The translations under genes were made by a program, and so were the position numbers. Shown here piece by piece: positions 25,708 to 35,612 of a stretch of 64,000 nucleotides of DNA. This DNA is from UKL13-3 sp964392775. Its GTDB lineage: Bacteria; Bacteroidota; Bacteroidia; UKL13-3. The notes under the pieces are model-generated. The model had not been told where the DNA came from and did not search any database. It worked only from the letters and a program-made list of their open reading frames with translations. Positions within the stretch are counted from its first letter, which is position 1. Each line of letters begins with the position of its first letter. The DNA lies in contig CAYMRD010000012.1 of assembly GCA_964392775.1 (NCBI GenBank), forward strand, positions 1-64,000. Direction: 5' to 3'.

Positions 25708-28110
25708 ATGAAGATATCATACAACTGGCTGCGCGAACTGATTCAACTTACAACTACTCCCGAAGAAACGGGTTCCATGCTCACCGGAACCGGACTTGAA
25801 GTGGAAAGCATCGAAGCATTTGAATCGCTGAAAGGCGGGCTGGCCGGCATTGTGGTGGGTGAGGTAAAAACCTGCGACAAACACCCCAATGCTGATAAAC
25901 TGAGTGTTACAACTGTTGATTTAGGAACCGGAACGGATGTGCAGATTGTATGTGGAGCGCCTAATGTTGCAGCCGGACAAAAAGTTTTGGTAGCCACTGT
26001 TGGCGCCACCGTTTATCCAACACAAGGCGAACCTTTTGCCATTAAAAAAAGTAAGATTCGTGGTGAGGTGAGCGAAGGAATGATTTGTGCCGAAGATGAA
26101 CTGGGCATGGGCCATAGCCATGATGGAATTTTAGTGTTGCCTGAAACCTGTGAAGTGGGGAAACCTGCCACCACCTATTTCCCGATTTACTCTGATTATA
26201 CCATTGAAATAGGTTTGACAGCCAACCGTGGCGATGCCGCCTCGCATCTGGGCGTAGCCCGCGACCTGAGAGCGTTGACAGGAACTCCTGTTCAATTGCC
26301 AAACCGACCGATTACGATAAACGAACAAAAACCTTGTCCGGTAACGGTTGAGTTGCCCGATGCCGATTGTATCCGTTATTCGGGTTTGATGATTGAAGGC
26401 ATCACCGTGAAAGAATCGCCTGAATGGTTAAAAAACAGATTGAAAACCATTGGACTGAGTCCGGTTAATAATATTGTAGATGCCACCAATTATATCTTAC
26501 ATGAATTGGGGCAACCGCTCCACGCCTTTGATGCAAACCAGATAACAGGCAACAAAATCGTTGTCAAAAAAGCGATAGCCGGATCAACGTTTACTACACT
26601 TGATAAAACAGAACGCAAACTTCATGGGCATGAGTTGCTGATTTGGGATGCACAAAAACCACTGGCCATTGCAGGGGTATTTGGCGGATTGCACTCGGGC
26701 ATTACCGAGCAAACCCAAAACATCTTTTTGGAAAGTGCCAGCTTTGATGCCGCTTCGGTGCGTAAAACAGCCAAGGCTCATGCACTGAGCACCGATGCTT
26801 CGTTCCGTTACGAAAGAGGAACAGACCCGAATATCACGATTGAAGCGCTGAAACAGGTAGCCGCACTCATTATTGAAATTGCAGGAGGACAATGCAATTC
26901 TTCTATTACAGATGTTTATCCAAACCCTGTTGCACATACCCAACTCCATTTCTCCATTCCACGTTTTTACAAACTCATCGGCCAAGAAATTCCGATGCCA
27001 GATGTGAAACGTATTTTAGCCGGATTGGATATTGAAATCACTCAGGAAACCCCAACTGAACTGCACCTTTCCATCCCTCCTTACCGTTCGGATGTGAAGC
27101 GTGAAGCCGATGTGACCGAAGAGATTCTGCGCATCTACGGATTGAACAATATTCATATTCCAACGCAGGTAAAATCGTCTATTTCGCCTTCGGCAGATGA
27201 ACAGACATACAAGCTCAAACATAAAACAGCCGAATACCTGACGGCCAACGGATTTTATGAATTAACCAATAACTCACTCACCAAATCGGCATATTACAAT
27301 GAAACCGATTTGAAGCAGGCTGTGTCTGTTTTAAATCCGTTGAGCAACGACCTGAACATTATGCGGATGAGCATGCTGTTTAGCGGACTGGAAGTTTTGC
27401 AGTACAACCAGAACCGCAGGTTCCCGGATATGAAATGTTACGAGTTTGGCTTGACCTACCGCACCGAAAACGGCAAGTATATAGAAACACCTCATTTGGC
27501 TCTGTTTATCACCGGACACAAACAACCCGAAAGCTGGAATACACCTCAACAACCAACCGGATATTTTACGCTTAAAACTGCGGTTCAAAATGTGTTGAGC
27601 CGGCTGGGAATCAAACAATCGCTCCAAACCCAAACGGTTGAACACGCGCATTTACACAATGCCACTACCTGTACCATCAATGGTAAAGAAGTGGTAACCT
27701 TTGGAAGTGTAAAGCCTGAATTGCTTAAACAGTTCGACTTAAATCAGGCTGTTTATATGGCTGACTTCAACTGGAAAACGGTAGTGGAGCTTTGCAAGCA
27801 ATCACTCAAGTTTACCCCTATATCGGCTTTCCCGTGGGTACGCAGGGATTTGGCATTGGAGCTCGACAAGCAGGTATCGTATGCCGATATTGAACGTATT
27901 GCCCTAAAAGCAGAGCCTAAATTATTGCAAGCCGTAAATGTGTTTGACGTATATGAAGGTGATAAAATCGCCAGCGGCAAAAAATCATACGCACTGAGTT
28001 TTGTGTTACAAGACACTGAAAAAACTTTGACCGATCAAGAAATCGAGCGAGTGATGAGCAAACTGGTGAAGTTGTTTGAAAAGGAACTAAACGCCTCCCT
28101 GAGAAGCTAA
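25708..28110 (+). CDS. pheT: Phenylalanyl-tRNA synthetase beta subunit
   Basis: Large subunit of the heterotetrameric enzyme that charges tRNA-Phe. 800 residues. Domains in order: an EMAP-like tRNA-binding domain (about 40-150, with HPNADKLSV and VCGAPNV), B3/B4 editing region (about 210-370, with VDATNYILHELGQPLHAFD), B5 (about 400-470, with YRSDVKREADVTEEI), catalytic-like core, and the C-terminal anticodon-binding ferredoxin-like domain (about 705-798, ending ELNASLRS). pheS is not in the window, so the subunit genes are unlinked. The first gene of a rightward run to rny. Confidence 0.97.
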   Translation: MKISYNWLRELIQLTTTPEETGSMLTGTGLEVESIEAFESLKGGLAGIVVGEVKTCDKHPNADKLSVTTVDLGTGTDVQIVCGAPNVAAGQKVLVATVGATVYPTQGEPFAIKKSKIRGEVSEGMICAEDELGMGHSHDGILVLPETCEVGKPATTYFPIYSDYTIEIGLTANRGDAASHLGVARDLRALTGTPVQLPNRPITINEQKPCPVTVELPDADCIRYSGLMIEGITVKESPEWLKNRLKTIGLSPVNNIVDATNYILHELGQPLHAFDANQITGNKIVVKKAIAGSTFTTLDKTERKLHGHELLIWDAQKPLAIAGVFGGLHSGITEQTQNIFLESASFDAASVRKTAKAHALSTDASFRYERGTDPNITIEALKQVAALIIEIAGGQCNSSITDVYPNPVAHTQLHFSIPRFYKLIGQEIPMPDVKRILAGLDIEITQETPTELHLSIPPYRSDVKREADVTEEILRIYGLNNIHIPTQVKSSISPSADEQTYKLKHKTAEYLTANGFYELTNNSLTKSAYYNETDLKQAVSVLNPLSNDLNIMRMSMLFSGLEVLQYNQNRRFPDMKCYEFGLTYRTENGKYIETPHLALFITGHKQPESWNTPQQPTGYFTLKTAVQNVLSRLGIKQSLQTQTVEHAHLHNATTCTINGKEVVTFGSVKPELLKQFDLNQAVYMADFNWKTVVELCKQSLKFTPISAFPWVRRDLALELDKQVSYADIERIALKAEPKLLQAVNVFDVYEGDKIASGKKSYALSFVLQDTEKTLTDQEIERVMSKLVKLFEKELNASLRS

Positions 28111-28113
28111 CTG

Positions 28114-28596
28114 ATGAAAAATATCGGATTTTTTATTCTTTTGAGTCTCTTCTTACTTGCATGCAGCAAGAAGGAAGAAGAACATTCGGGAGACACGACA
28201 AAGCCGATAACCCTTGCAAAGACTTATGTCTGCGATTGTAAGGATACTTTTTACACCAATTCGAGCGGACTCATCTCTAGCGGAGCTTCCCATTATTCTC
28301 AATTTCTGTTTGTCAAGCTTAGCAACCCTACTGATTCTTTATTTGAAATCAGTACCAAGCAAAATTTAGATGATTCAGCCTATACAAACAAGCTTGTATT
28401 TCAGTTGCGCATGGATCCCTATCAACATGAATTATGGGGAGGCTTTGGAATGGACGATAAAAGGACTGGATATCGCGGTCAATATGTATACATTACAGAT
28501 AACGCTTTTGATTATTACCTTAAAGATTCACTTTACACTTTTAGCTTAGGCTATCGATATATCGACAATCATTGGCATTGCATCAAATACAATTAA
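28114..28596 (+). CDS. Uncharacterised lipoprotein
   Basis: 160 residues. A lipoprotein signal peptide with lipobox LLAC is followed by a Lys/Glu-rich linker and a beta-rich domain with TYVCDCKDTFYTN (a CxC pair). No family recognised. It starts 3 bp after the pheT stop and is followed 7 bp later by a coiled-coil gene, so it sits inside an otherwise housekeeping operon. Confidence 0.75.
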   Translation: MKNIGFFILLSLFLLACSKKEEEHSGDTTKPITLAKTYVCDCKDTFYTNSSGLISSGASHYSQFLFVKLSNPTDSLFEISTKQNLDDSAYTNKLVFQLRMDPYQHELWGGFGMDDKRTGYRGQYVYITDNAFDYYLKDSLYTFSLGYRYIDNHWHCIKYN

Positions 28597-28603
28597 CTTC
28601 AAT

Positions 28604-28894
28604 ATGGATGCATTAACCACAACTGCACAGGAAATCAAGCTCAAAGTAATCAAGCTTTTGCAAAAGGTTGAGGAGCTCGAAAAACGGGAGGTATCCCTAA
28701 AAGCCGAAAACACGCAGTTGAAAAATGCCCTTGAGGCTCAAAAAAATAGCATGAAAGCATTAGAAGAAACAAATAAAATGCTTAAAATTGCTGAAACGCT
28801 CTCAAAGCATGACGATAAACGGGAACTCAAAAAAGTAGTTAACGGGTATCTGAAAGAGATTGATGAGTGTTTAAGGTTACTCAGTAACAAATAG
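28604..28894 (+). CDS. Small coiled-coil protein upstream of zapA (ZapB-like)
   Basis: 96 residues. Heptad-like spacing of Leu, Val and Lys from about residue 10 to 65 predicts a coiled coil (VEELEKREVSLKAENTQLKN). A helical end follows. Its position 8 bp ahead of zapA suggests a partner in Z-ring organisation comparable to ZapB, but the sequence alone does not prove homology. Confidence 0.7.
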   Translation: MDALTTTAQEIKLKVIKLLQKVEELEKREVSLKAENTQLKNALEAQKNSMKALEETNKMLKIAETLSKHDDKRELKKVVNGYLKEIDECLRLLSNK

Positions 28895-28902
28895 TTTAAA
28901 CG

Positions 28903-29190
28903 TTGGACGAACTTTCCATCAAAGTGAATATAGCCGACCGTTACTATCCGCTCAGCGTAACTGCCGAGCAGGAAGAACAGGTAAGGAAGGCATCAAAGCT
29001 TATCAACGACAAGCTGAAGGCGCTGGAACAGCAGTTTTCGGTAAAAGATAAGCAGGATATGCTCTCAATGTGTGCCCTTGAACTGGCCACGGAGCTCATC
29101 AAACTCAACTCCGCTTCGCTCATCGAAGATAAAGGACTGAGTGCCGAACTGATGGAAATACGGAACCTGCTCAAACAGGTGTCTCTTTAA
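28903..29190 (+). CDS. zapA: Cell division protein ZapA
   Basis: Bundles FtsZ filaments at midcell. 95 residues: the N-terminal beta part has SIKVNIADRYYPLSV, the rest is a helix and coiled coil with ALELATELIKL. The start is forced to be TTG at 28903: an in-frame TAA lies at 28897-28899 and the first ATG is about 50 codons in. A TTG start may keep its level low relative to the coiled-coil gene before it. Confidence 0.88.
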   Translation: MDELSIKVNIADRYYPLSVTAEQEEQVRKASKLINDKLKALEQQFSVKDKQDMLSMCALELATELIKLNSASLIEDKGLSAELMEIRNLLKQVSL

Positions 29191-29248
29191 ACTACTTGCC
29201 ACGGCAACCGCTTATTATTCATTTATTTAATCAAACCAAATACGGTTT

Positions 29249-30790
29249 ATGGAAATTTATTTAGTTGTAATTATTGGAATGATTGCACTGGGGGCCGGAG
29301 CCGGTCTCATGTATGTGCTCAATCAATCCATTATGGGACAAAAAGCCCAAAGCATTGTGAAAGAGGCCGAAGCAAAGGCTGAAGTGCTTAAAAAAGACCG
29401 CATGCTGGAAGCCAAAGAAAAGTTTATCCAGTTGAAGGCCGAACACGAAAAAGAAGTGATGCAGCGCAACCAGCAGGTTGTAAATGTCGAAAACAAAATC
29501 AAGCAAAAAGAACAGTCGCTTAACCAAAAACTCGAGGCTGCCCAACGCAAAGACCAAGAGTTGGAGCAAATCAGAGCCAGCCTGCAAAAACAGCAGGAAA
29601 CGCTGGCGCTGAAAAAAGAAGAGGTTGACAAAGCACACCAAAACCAAGTAAAACAGCTTGAAAAGATTGCCGGATTAACCGCAGCCGAAGCTAAAGCGCA
29701 GTTGGTAGATGCCCTTACCGAAGAAGCCCGCACCGAAGCCATGAGCAAGGTGAAGGATTTGGTTGATGAAGCGAAACTGACAGCCAACAAAGAAGCAAAA
29801 AAAATCATCCTGAGTTCGATTCAACGTTCGGCTGCCGAGCATGCGATTGAAAACTCGGTATCGGTGTTTAATATCGAAAACGATGAAATGAAAGGACGTA
29901 TCATTGGTCGCGAGGGACGTAACATCCGCGCACTCGAAGCCGCTACCGGAGTGGAGATCATTGTAGATGATACCCCGGAAGCGATTATCCTTTCTTGTTT
30001 CGACCCAATCCGTAGAGAGATTGCCCGTTTATCGTTGCACCGTTTGGTACAGGATGGACGTATTCACCCGGCCCGTATTGAAGAGGTGGTTGCCAAAACC
30101 CGCAAACAGCTTGAAGAAGAAGTTGTGGAAATTGGAGAGCGTACCTGTATTGATTTGGGTATTCACGGATTGCATCCTGAACTGATTCGTATGGTGGGAC
30201 GTATGCGTTACCGCTCGAGCTACGGACAAAACTTATTGCAACACTCACGCGAAGTAGCCAACCTGTGTGCTACCATGGCAGCTGAGTTAGGCTTAAACGT
30301 AAAACTGGCCAAACGTGCCGGATTGCTCCACGATATCGGGAAAGTGCCTGATGACGATCCTGAAACACCACATGCTTTGCTGGGGATGAAGCTGGCCGAG
30401 AAATACAAAGAGAACTGGGAAGTGGTAAATGCTATCGGAGCGCATCATGATGAGGTGGAAATGACCTCACTCCTGTCACCGATTATCCAGGCTTGTGATG
30501 CCATTTCGGGTTCGCGCCCGGGTGCCCGCAGAGAGGATACCGAAAACTACATGAAACGTTTGAAGGATTTGGAAGGTATGGCTTTGAGCTACGGAGGCGT
30601 AGAAAAAGCGTATGCGATTCAGGCCGGACGTGAACTTCGTGTAATTGTTGAATCGGAAAAAGTAACCGATGACCAGGCTGATATCATGTCGATTGATTTG
30701 TCGCAACGCATCCAAAAAGAGATGACGTATCCCGGACAAATCAAGATTACGGTTATCCGCGAAAAACGTGCAGTAAACTACGCGAAGTAA
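29249..30790 (+). CDS. rny: Ribonuclease Y
   Basis: Membrane-bound endoribonuclease that starts mRNA decay. 513 residues. An N-terminal membrane helix (about 3-24) precedes a long Lys/Glu/Gln-rich coiled coil to about 190. Then a KH domain with GRIIGREGRNIRALE and an HD domain with HSREVANLC and GLLHDIGK supplying metal ligands. It ends AVNYAK. Last gene of the pheT-zapA run, followed by a terminator. Confidence 0.96.
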   Translation: MEIYLVVIIGMIALGAGAGLMYVLNQSIMGQKAQSIVKEAEAKAEVLKKDRMLEAKEKFIQLKAEHEKEVMQRNQQVVNVENKIKQKEQSLNQKLEAAQRKDQELEQIRASLQKQQETLALKKEEVDKAHQNQVKQLEKIAGLTAAEAKAQLVDALTEEARTEAMSKVKDLVDEAKLTANKEAKKIILSSIQRSAAEHAIENSVSVFNIENDEMKGRIIGREGRNIRALEAATGVEIIVDDTPEAIILSCFDPIRREIARLSLHRLVQDGRIHPARIEEVVAKTRKQLEEEVVEIGERTCIDLGIHGLHPELIRMVGRMRYRSSYGQNLLQHSREVANLCATMAAELGLNVKLAKRAGLLHDIGKVPDDDPETPHALLGMKLAEKYKENWEVVNAIGAHHDEVEMTSLLSPIIQACDAISGSRPGARREDTENYMKRLKDLEGMALSYGGVEKAYAIQAGRELRVIVESEKVTDDQADIMSIDLSQRIQKEMTYPGQIKITVIREKRAVNYAK

Positions 30791-30810
30791 TCTACGGAAT
30801 ATTATTATTG

Positions 30811-30846
30811 AAGAGCCGTTATCTGAAAAGGTAACGGCTCTTTTTT
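30811..30846 (+). terminator. rny terminator
   Basis: AGAGCCGTTA pairs with TAACGGCTCT around a short loop, followed by T6. Confidence 0.9.
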
Positions 30847-30867
30847 GTGGAGGTCTGTTGATGAATA

Positions 30868-31509
30868 TTATATTTCTTTGGTAGCAATCAGGTAATCGGC
30901 AAAACCATACAGATCCCAAAATACTCCTCCCCTCACATATCCCTTGGTAATAAGTTGTACAGGGATTTTAACAGGCATCAATAAGATATTAAACCAGCTT
31001 GAACGTTTACGCGCTTCATGAATTTTAAAATGATGTTTCATAAAGATATTGGCGATTTCCTGAATCGAATAAATCCGGCAATGGGTGGGGTCGTCAAAAA
31101 AGTTTAAGGTTTCTTTCATAGATGGAAAACTCACACTGCGTGCGCTCGGGAACTCAATATAAAACGCACCTCCAACTTTGAGTTTTTTGAGCAGCTCTAC
31201 TAATACCAAATCGCCATTGTGTAAATGCTCAATCACATGGCTCATAACAATCAGGTCGTAGGTATTATCAGGAATGACATCAAGTTGCAAAGAGGTTAAG
31301 TCCAGCTCAAAAAATGCATCCATTTGCTGAAAATCACGCTCATCATTCACATATCCTTTCTCCCTGTCCACACCGGTATAATGACAATCCGGAATCCAAT
31401 GTTTGGTAATGCTGGCCGAATGGCTGCCTGATCCGATGTCCAATATTTTAGCATGTTTATGGCTAACGAATGGAAGTATTTTTTGTATCCTGAAGGGTTT
31501 GAAAATCAT
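30868..31509 (-). CDS. Class I SAM-dependent methyltransferase
   Basis: 213 residues, Rossmann-like methyltransferase. Motif I is ILDIGSGSHSAS, motif II has YTGVDREKGYVNDER, motif IV is YDLIVMSHVIEHL, and GGAFYIEFPSARSVSFPS follows. The HVIEHL wording is common in methyltransferases acting on small molecules or glycans. The substrate cannot be told. It has its own promoter at 31542-31570 and converges on rny. Confidence 0.85.
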   Translation of the reverse strand: MIFKPFRIQKILPFVSHKHAKILDIGSGSHSASITKHWIPDCHYTGVDREKGYVNDERDFQQMDAFFELDLTSLQLDVIPDNTYDLIVMSHVIEHLHNGDLVLVELLKKLKVGGAFYIEFPSARSVSFPSMKETLNFFDDPTHCRIYSIQEIANIFMKHHFKIHEARKRSSWFNILLMPVKIPVQLITKGYVRGGVFWDLYGFADYLIATKEI

Positions 31510-31541
31510 GTATTATTTCTATTAATCATGAGAACACAACG

Positions 31542-31570
31542 CAAATCTATTGTATGCTCATAAAAGCAAA
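31542..31570 (-). promoter_or_regulatory. Methyltransferase promoter
   Basis: Minus strand TTTG (31567-31570), 17 bp, TAGATTTG (31542-31549), about 33 bp before the ATG. Confidence 0.55.
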
Positions 31571-31607
31571 ATAAGACAATAGTATTGCAACACCAAGTCT
31601 GTTAAAC

Positions 31608-31644
31608 AAGCTCGCGCGGCTGCCTTCGGCAGCCGCGCGAGCTT
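31608..31644. repeat. Perfect GC-rich 17-bp hairpin
   Basis: AAGCTCGCGCGGCTGCC (31608-31624) and its exact complement (31628-31644) enclose TTC. Neither side has a T run, so it is not a standard terminator. It lies between the YfhO-like gene end and the methyltransferase promoter. Much GC-richer than the surrounding spacer. Confidence 0.6.
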
Positions 31645-31661
31645 ATCCTTTACTCAATATC

Positions 31662-34142
31662 TTACGCTTCGTTTTCTTTTTTACGTTTCAAAAATCCCAA
31701 TCCGCCTACAACTACCAATCCTCCATACAACAGAATAGAAGATACCAGCGAAATCTTTTCACCCGTTGCAACTACGGCAGGCTCAAAACGGTATTCAATG
31801 GTATGTTTACCCGCAGGTAGTACCATTCCACGCAGTACATAATCGCAACGGAAGTGTGGCGTCAACGTACCATCAACATAAGCATTCCAGCCTTTGTCGT
31901 AAAAAATTTCCGAGAACACTGCCACTTGTGGATTGGCTGTATTGCTCTCGTACACCAACTTATTAGGCACATACGATAATAACTTAATACTTGCAGTTGA
32001 ATCAAGTTGAGGAGTCACTCCGTTTAATTGTTCAGCATAACGCTTATCTACATATACTTTTTGCTTTGGAAGAATATTGGTAATGGAATCAATTTCGGCA
32101 TCGGCATTTTCAACCATTACAACCTGAGGCACAAACCATGCGTTACCACAAGCATCAGGATTGCGTTGCGGGTAAAGGTTATTGGCACTGTCGCCCACAA
32201 TAAAATATTTCACATTGAGCATATTAAACACCTGCATATTGTTGCGTGCAATCTGGAAGTCAATCAACTCCTGATACCTGCGCATCTTGGCTCCATGATA
32301 CCCGCCAATTGATTTGTGATAGTACGAAGTAATAGCATCCTGTGTTAAACTTTGTGTAGTATTAAACACACGGTAATTGGGATCCGGATCCTGCAAAATG
32401 ATTTCGTCAGCCTGTGTTTTAGGGAAGATGAGTTGATTCGCTTTTTTCTTAGCCTGATAATCTTTATCGTTTACATACCGTTTATCTACCTGCCACAAAT
32501 CGGCCACTACCAATAAGCCAAGTACCATTGCCATGTACATTGGTTTTAGCTTACCTATCAAATACGCCCACAAAATTGCAACCGCAAGTCCGATTAATAC
32601 CAGCGAACGCAGTGCATCCATACGCAACAAACTCTTACGGTCGGCCATTAAGGTTTCGCGCAACCACTCCGGGAACTGTGAATCACCACGACCTATAAAA
32701 TAGTCGGTAATGGCATCGCCCTTATCAATACTGAATAAGCTGAAAAACAAATCAGGTATCAACATAAAGAAAGCACATACACCTCCAACAATATAGAAAC
32801 TGGTCAGCACTGCCTTTTTAATCTGAGCAACCGGCAACTTACCGGCCATCATATCGCGTACAGCCAGCAAAGCCAGCAGTGGAAATGTAAGTTGGGTTAT
32901 CGACAGGATAAAAGTTACCGAACGGAATTTATTGTACATCGGAACATAATAGAAGAAAATATCGGTTAAACTCATCAGGTTTTTACCCATTGAGAGCATA
33001 ATGGCCAAGGCCGAAATAGCCAGAATCCACCATTTTTCGCGGCCTTTCACCAAAATCAAACCAAGCACAAACAGGTAACAAATGATAGCACCGTAATAAA
33101 TCGGTCCGGCTGTCATTGGTTGTGTTCCCCAGTACAACGGCATGTTTTGAATAATCTGTTTTGCATTGGGCACACCGTTCTGTTTAAGCACTTTGTATGT
33201 CTCTGATGACGTTGACAATGCCCCGCTGCTGCCTCCTCCATAAAAACTTGGAATCAATAACGTAAATGGTTCTGCCACACCATTGCTCCACTGCAAGGCA
33301 TAGTCTTTATCCAATCCGCTCGACACATTACCAGCATTGCTTTGACCATCGGTTGTTTTGGTTAATTCCGATTTTCCCCTGATGCTGTATTCCCCGTATT
33401 CTTTGGTGGCCATCAATCCGGGCGCATAGGTTGCAACACCAACTCCGGCAGCAAGCGCCATATACAAACCGCACACCGCAATATGTGCAATCTTCTTGTC
33501 TTTGATGGCGATGATAATCTCGGCAATCATCCAGGCTATTACAATAAACAACAGGTAATAGGTTATCTGAAGGTGATTAGCCGCCAGTTGCATACTCATC
33601 CCAATACCCGTTAACAATGCCCCGAATACTTTGTTTCGATACAGGGTGATACGAATACCTGCCAATACCAATGGCATATAAGCAATCGCATTGCCTTTGG
33701 TCATGTGGCCTGCCGCAATATTGATAAAGTTAAATGATGAGAACGTAAAGGCCATGGCCCCAATAAAGGCTAAGACCGGAGATAGCTCAAAGGTGAGCAT
33801 CAAAATATAAAAGCATACAAACAACATGAATACCGTATCCAATGGATTGGGTAAAACTGTTCCGATTAGATGTTGTATATAAGCTGTTGCATTATAATAA
33901 TACGTTGCCCCAATCAAATAGGAAGGCATCCCGCTAAAAATGGTTCCGGTCCAGAATGTACGCTCTCCGGTGCTTGCCTGAAACTGATAGATTTCCTCAT
34001 AAGATGCCCTCCACTGATCAACGTCACCCTGCTTGAGTACTTTGCCCGAAAGCATTGGATTAAAATAAACAATCAGAATAAGGAGTGCTACTGCAATGGC
34101 TATCAGATGAGGCATTGCCTTTTTTACAAACGGATGTTTCAT
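31662..34142 (-). CDS. YfhO-like multi-spanning membrane protein
   Basis: 826 residues from the ATG at 34142 (MKHPFVKKAMPH). About a dozen hydrophobic helices fill the first 590 residues, followed by an extracytoplasmic domain of about 200 residues and a last helix near the Lys-rich C-terminus. The conserved N-terminal part (NPMLSGKVLKQGDVDQWRAS) resembles YfhO/GT-C type glycosyltransferases that act on lipid-linked sugars. Substrate unknown. A promoter is placed at 34164-34193, which excludes the longer upstream reading frame. Confidence 0.82.
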   Translation of the reverse strand: MKHPFVKKAMPHLIAIAVALLILIVYFNPMLSGKVLKQGDVDQWRASYEEIYQFQASTGERTFWTGTIFSGMPSYLIGATYYYNATAYIQHLIGTVLPNPLDTVFMLFVCFYILMLTFELSPVLAFIGAMAFTFSSFNFINIAAGHMTKGNAIAYMPLVLAGIRITLYRNKVFGALLTGIGMSMQLAANHLQITYYLLFIVIAWMIAEIIIAIKDKKIAHIAVCGLYMALAAGVGVATYAPGLMATKEYGEYSIRGKSELTKTTDGQSNAGNVSSGLDKDYALQWSNGVAEPFTLLIPSFYGGGSSGALSTSSETYKVLKQNGVPNAKQIIQNMPLYWGTQPMTAGPIYYGAIICYLFVLGLILVKGREKWWILAISALAIMLSMGKNLMSLTDIFFYYVPMYNKFRSVTFILSITQLTFPLLALLAVRDMMAGKLPVAQIKKAVLTSFYIVGGVCAFFMLIPDLFFSLFSIDKGDAITDYFIGRGDSQFPEWLRETLMADRKSLLRMDALRSLVLIGLAVAILWAYLIGKLKPMYMAMVLGLLVVADLWQVDKRYVNDKDYQAKKKANQLIFPKTQADEIILQDPDPNYRVFNTTQSLTQDAITSYYHKSIGGYHGAKMRRYQELIDFQIARNNMQVFNMLNVKYFIVGDSANNLYPQRNPDACGNAWFVPQVVMVENADAEIDSITNILPKQKVYVDKRYAEQLNGVTPQLDSTASIKLLSYVPNKLVYESNTANPQVAVFSEIFYDKGWNAYVDGTLTPHFRCDYVLRGMVLPAGKHTIEYRFEPAVVATGEKISLVSSILLYGGLVVVGGLGFLKRKKENEA

Positions 34143-34163
34143 GTAAGATTTTGAATTACGTGT

Positions 34164-34193
34164 CGAATATAAGATTTGGGGGGTAGAAACAAA
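34164..34193 (-). promoter_or_regulatory. Promoter of the YfhO-like gene
   Basis: Minus strand TTTG (34190-34193), 18 bp, TATATTCG (34164-34171), the TTCG variant of the -7 box. Leader about 15 nt. Confidence 0.55.
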
Positions 34194-34321
34194 CGAAGCC
34201 GTTGATTTTTTTAGCACAACACGCCACCCACAGGCCTTCATAAAATCCAATTATGGTCAGGTTGAAAAGAGGTATCTGTGTGATTTTGATACCCAAAAAG
34301 TATCAGAAGTGCCGGCTTGCA

Positions 34322-35581
34322 TTACAATGGCATTACTTCCATTTTCACCTCATTGATTCGGGTATTGGTAATTGAGATGATTGTAAACCGGAACCGATCC
34401 AGTTCAATCACTTCTCCCCGAACAGGAATGCTCTCATGAATGGCAAAAATATAGCCTCCTAAAGTATGATATTCACCCTCAGGAATATTGAGTTCGTATT
34501 TATTATTCAGGTAATCAACTTCAAGACGGGCAGAGAGCAGGAATGTACTTTCAGAAAGTTGCTTTTCGGTCAATTGCTCCACATCGTGCTCATCCTCAAT
34601 CTCACCGAATATCTCTTCCATAATATCCTCAATCGTAACCACACCAGCGGTTACGCCTAATTCATCAACAACCAGAGCAATGCTTTTATGCGTTCGGGTA
34701 AATAAATTAAGCAACTCGTTTGCAGGCATTGTTTCTGTTGTAATTTCAATTGGAATTAAAATACTGCGGATGGTAGCGGGTTTGCGGAAAATATCTTTCT
34801 GATGAACATAACCGGTAATATGATCGCTATTACCCTGATGAACCAATATTTTTGACAGCCCGGTTTCCACAAACTTTTGATAGAGTTCATCGGCTGATGC
34901 TGATAAGTTTATACTCACCAACTCGGTTCGGGGAGTCATACAATCACGAACCTTCACATTGGCAAAGTCGAGCGCATTTCTAAACATCTCCGTATCTACA
35001 TCTGCATCGTCATCTAAATCTTCTGCACTTTCGGCCACATACTGATCCAAATCAACCCGGCTAAAAACAGCAACGTGCTCGTTGATGCTGAGTCGAAATA
35101 TTTTATTGAGAATAACTTCGGACAGCCAGCTGATAAAGTGTACCAGTGGCCAAAAAATATAATAGGTAATCAAAAATGGAAGAGCCAGTACACGCAGGAT
35201 AATATCCGGATTCAACCTGAACAGCACTTTGGGAATAAACTCTCCGGTAACCAATACCAAAATGGAAGAGATGATGCTCGACAAGAACAGCAACAAAAAA
35301 GTATTGGTAGCCGTAACCGGAATCCATGATTGTATATGGGGATTCAGCGATTCTGCCATATAAATACCATAAATAACCAGCCCGATATTATTCCCTACAA
35401 GGGTGGTACTGATAAAACGGGATGGGGTATTGACAAATGGAGATAAAATTCTGGCCGGAATATTTCCTTGTTTGCTCTTAAGTTCGATCAACAGCTTGTT
35501 GGCCGAAATAAACGCAATCTCCATACCTGCAAAAAATGCAACTGTAAGAATACTTAACGTAATAATGAGCCAATGATCCAT
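34322..35581 (-). CDS. CNNM/CorC-type transporter-associated protein (hemolysin family)
   Basis: 419 residues. A DUF21 membrane domain with three to four helices (1 to about 185) is followed by a paired CBS domain (about 205-330) with RDCMTPRTELVSI and VDELGVTAGVVTIEDIMEEIFGEI. A C-terminal CorC_HlyC domain (about 345-419) closes it. Homologues are linked to Mg2+/Co2+ efflux; the old hemolysin label is misleading. Last gene of the birA-to-CNNM operon, 31 bp after the 57-aa gene. Confidence 0.9.
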   Translation of the reverse strand: MDHWLIITLSILTVAFFAGMEIAFISANKLLIELKSKQGNIPARILSPFVNTPSRFISTTLVGNNIGLVIYGIYMAESLNPHIQSWIPVTATNTFLLLFLSSIISSILVLVTGEFIPKVLFRLNPDIILRVLALPFLITYYIFWPLVHFISWLSEVILNKIFRLSINEHVAVFSRVDLDQYVAESAEDLDDDADVDTEMFRNALDFANVKVRDCMTPRTELVSINLSASADELYQKFVETGLSKILVHQGNSDHITGYVHQKDIFRKPATIRSILIPIEITTETMPANELLNLFTRTHKSIALVVDELGVTAGVVTIEDIMEEIFGEIEDEHDVEQLTEKQLSESTFLLSARLEVDYLNNKYELNIPEGEYHTLGGYIFAIHESIPVRGEVIELDRFRFTIISITNTRINEVKMEVMPL

Positions 35582-35612
35582 ATAACAAACTTACACTATA
35601 TTAAGACAAGTC

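Noticed and set aside
29323..29808. 161-codon antisense frame over rny
   Set aside because: Opposite the Lys/Glu/Gln-rich coiled coil; the product is a low-complexity Ser/Phe/Cys chain. The rny frame is unmistakable.
30868..31509. Assigning the methyltransferase to ubiquinone/menaquinone synthesis
   Set aside because: Only generic class I motifs are visible, and no quinone genes are adjacent.
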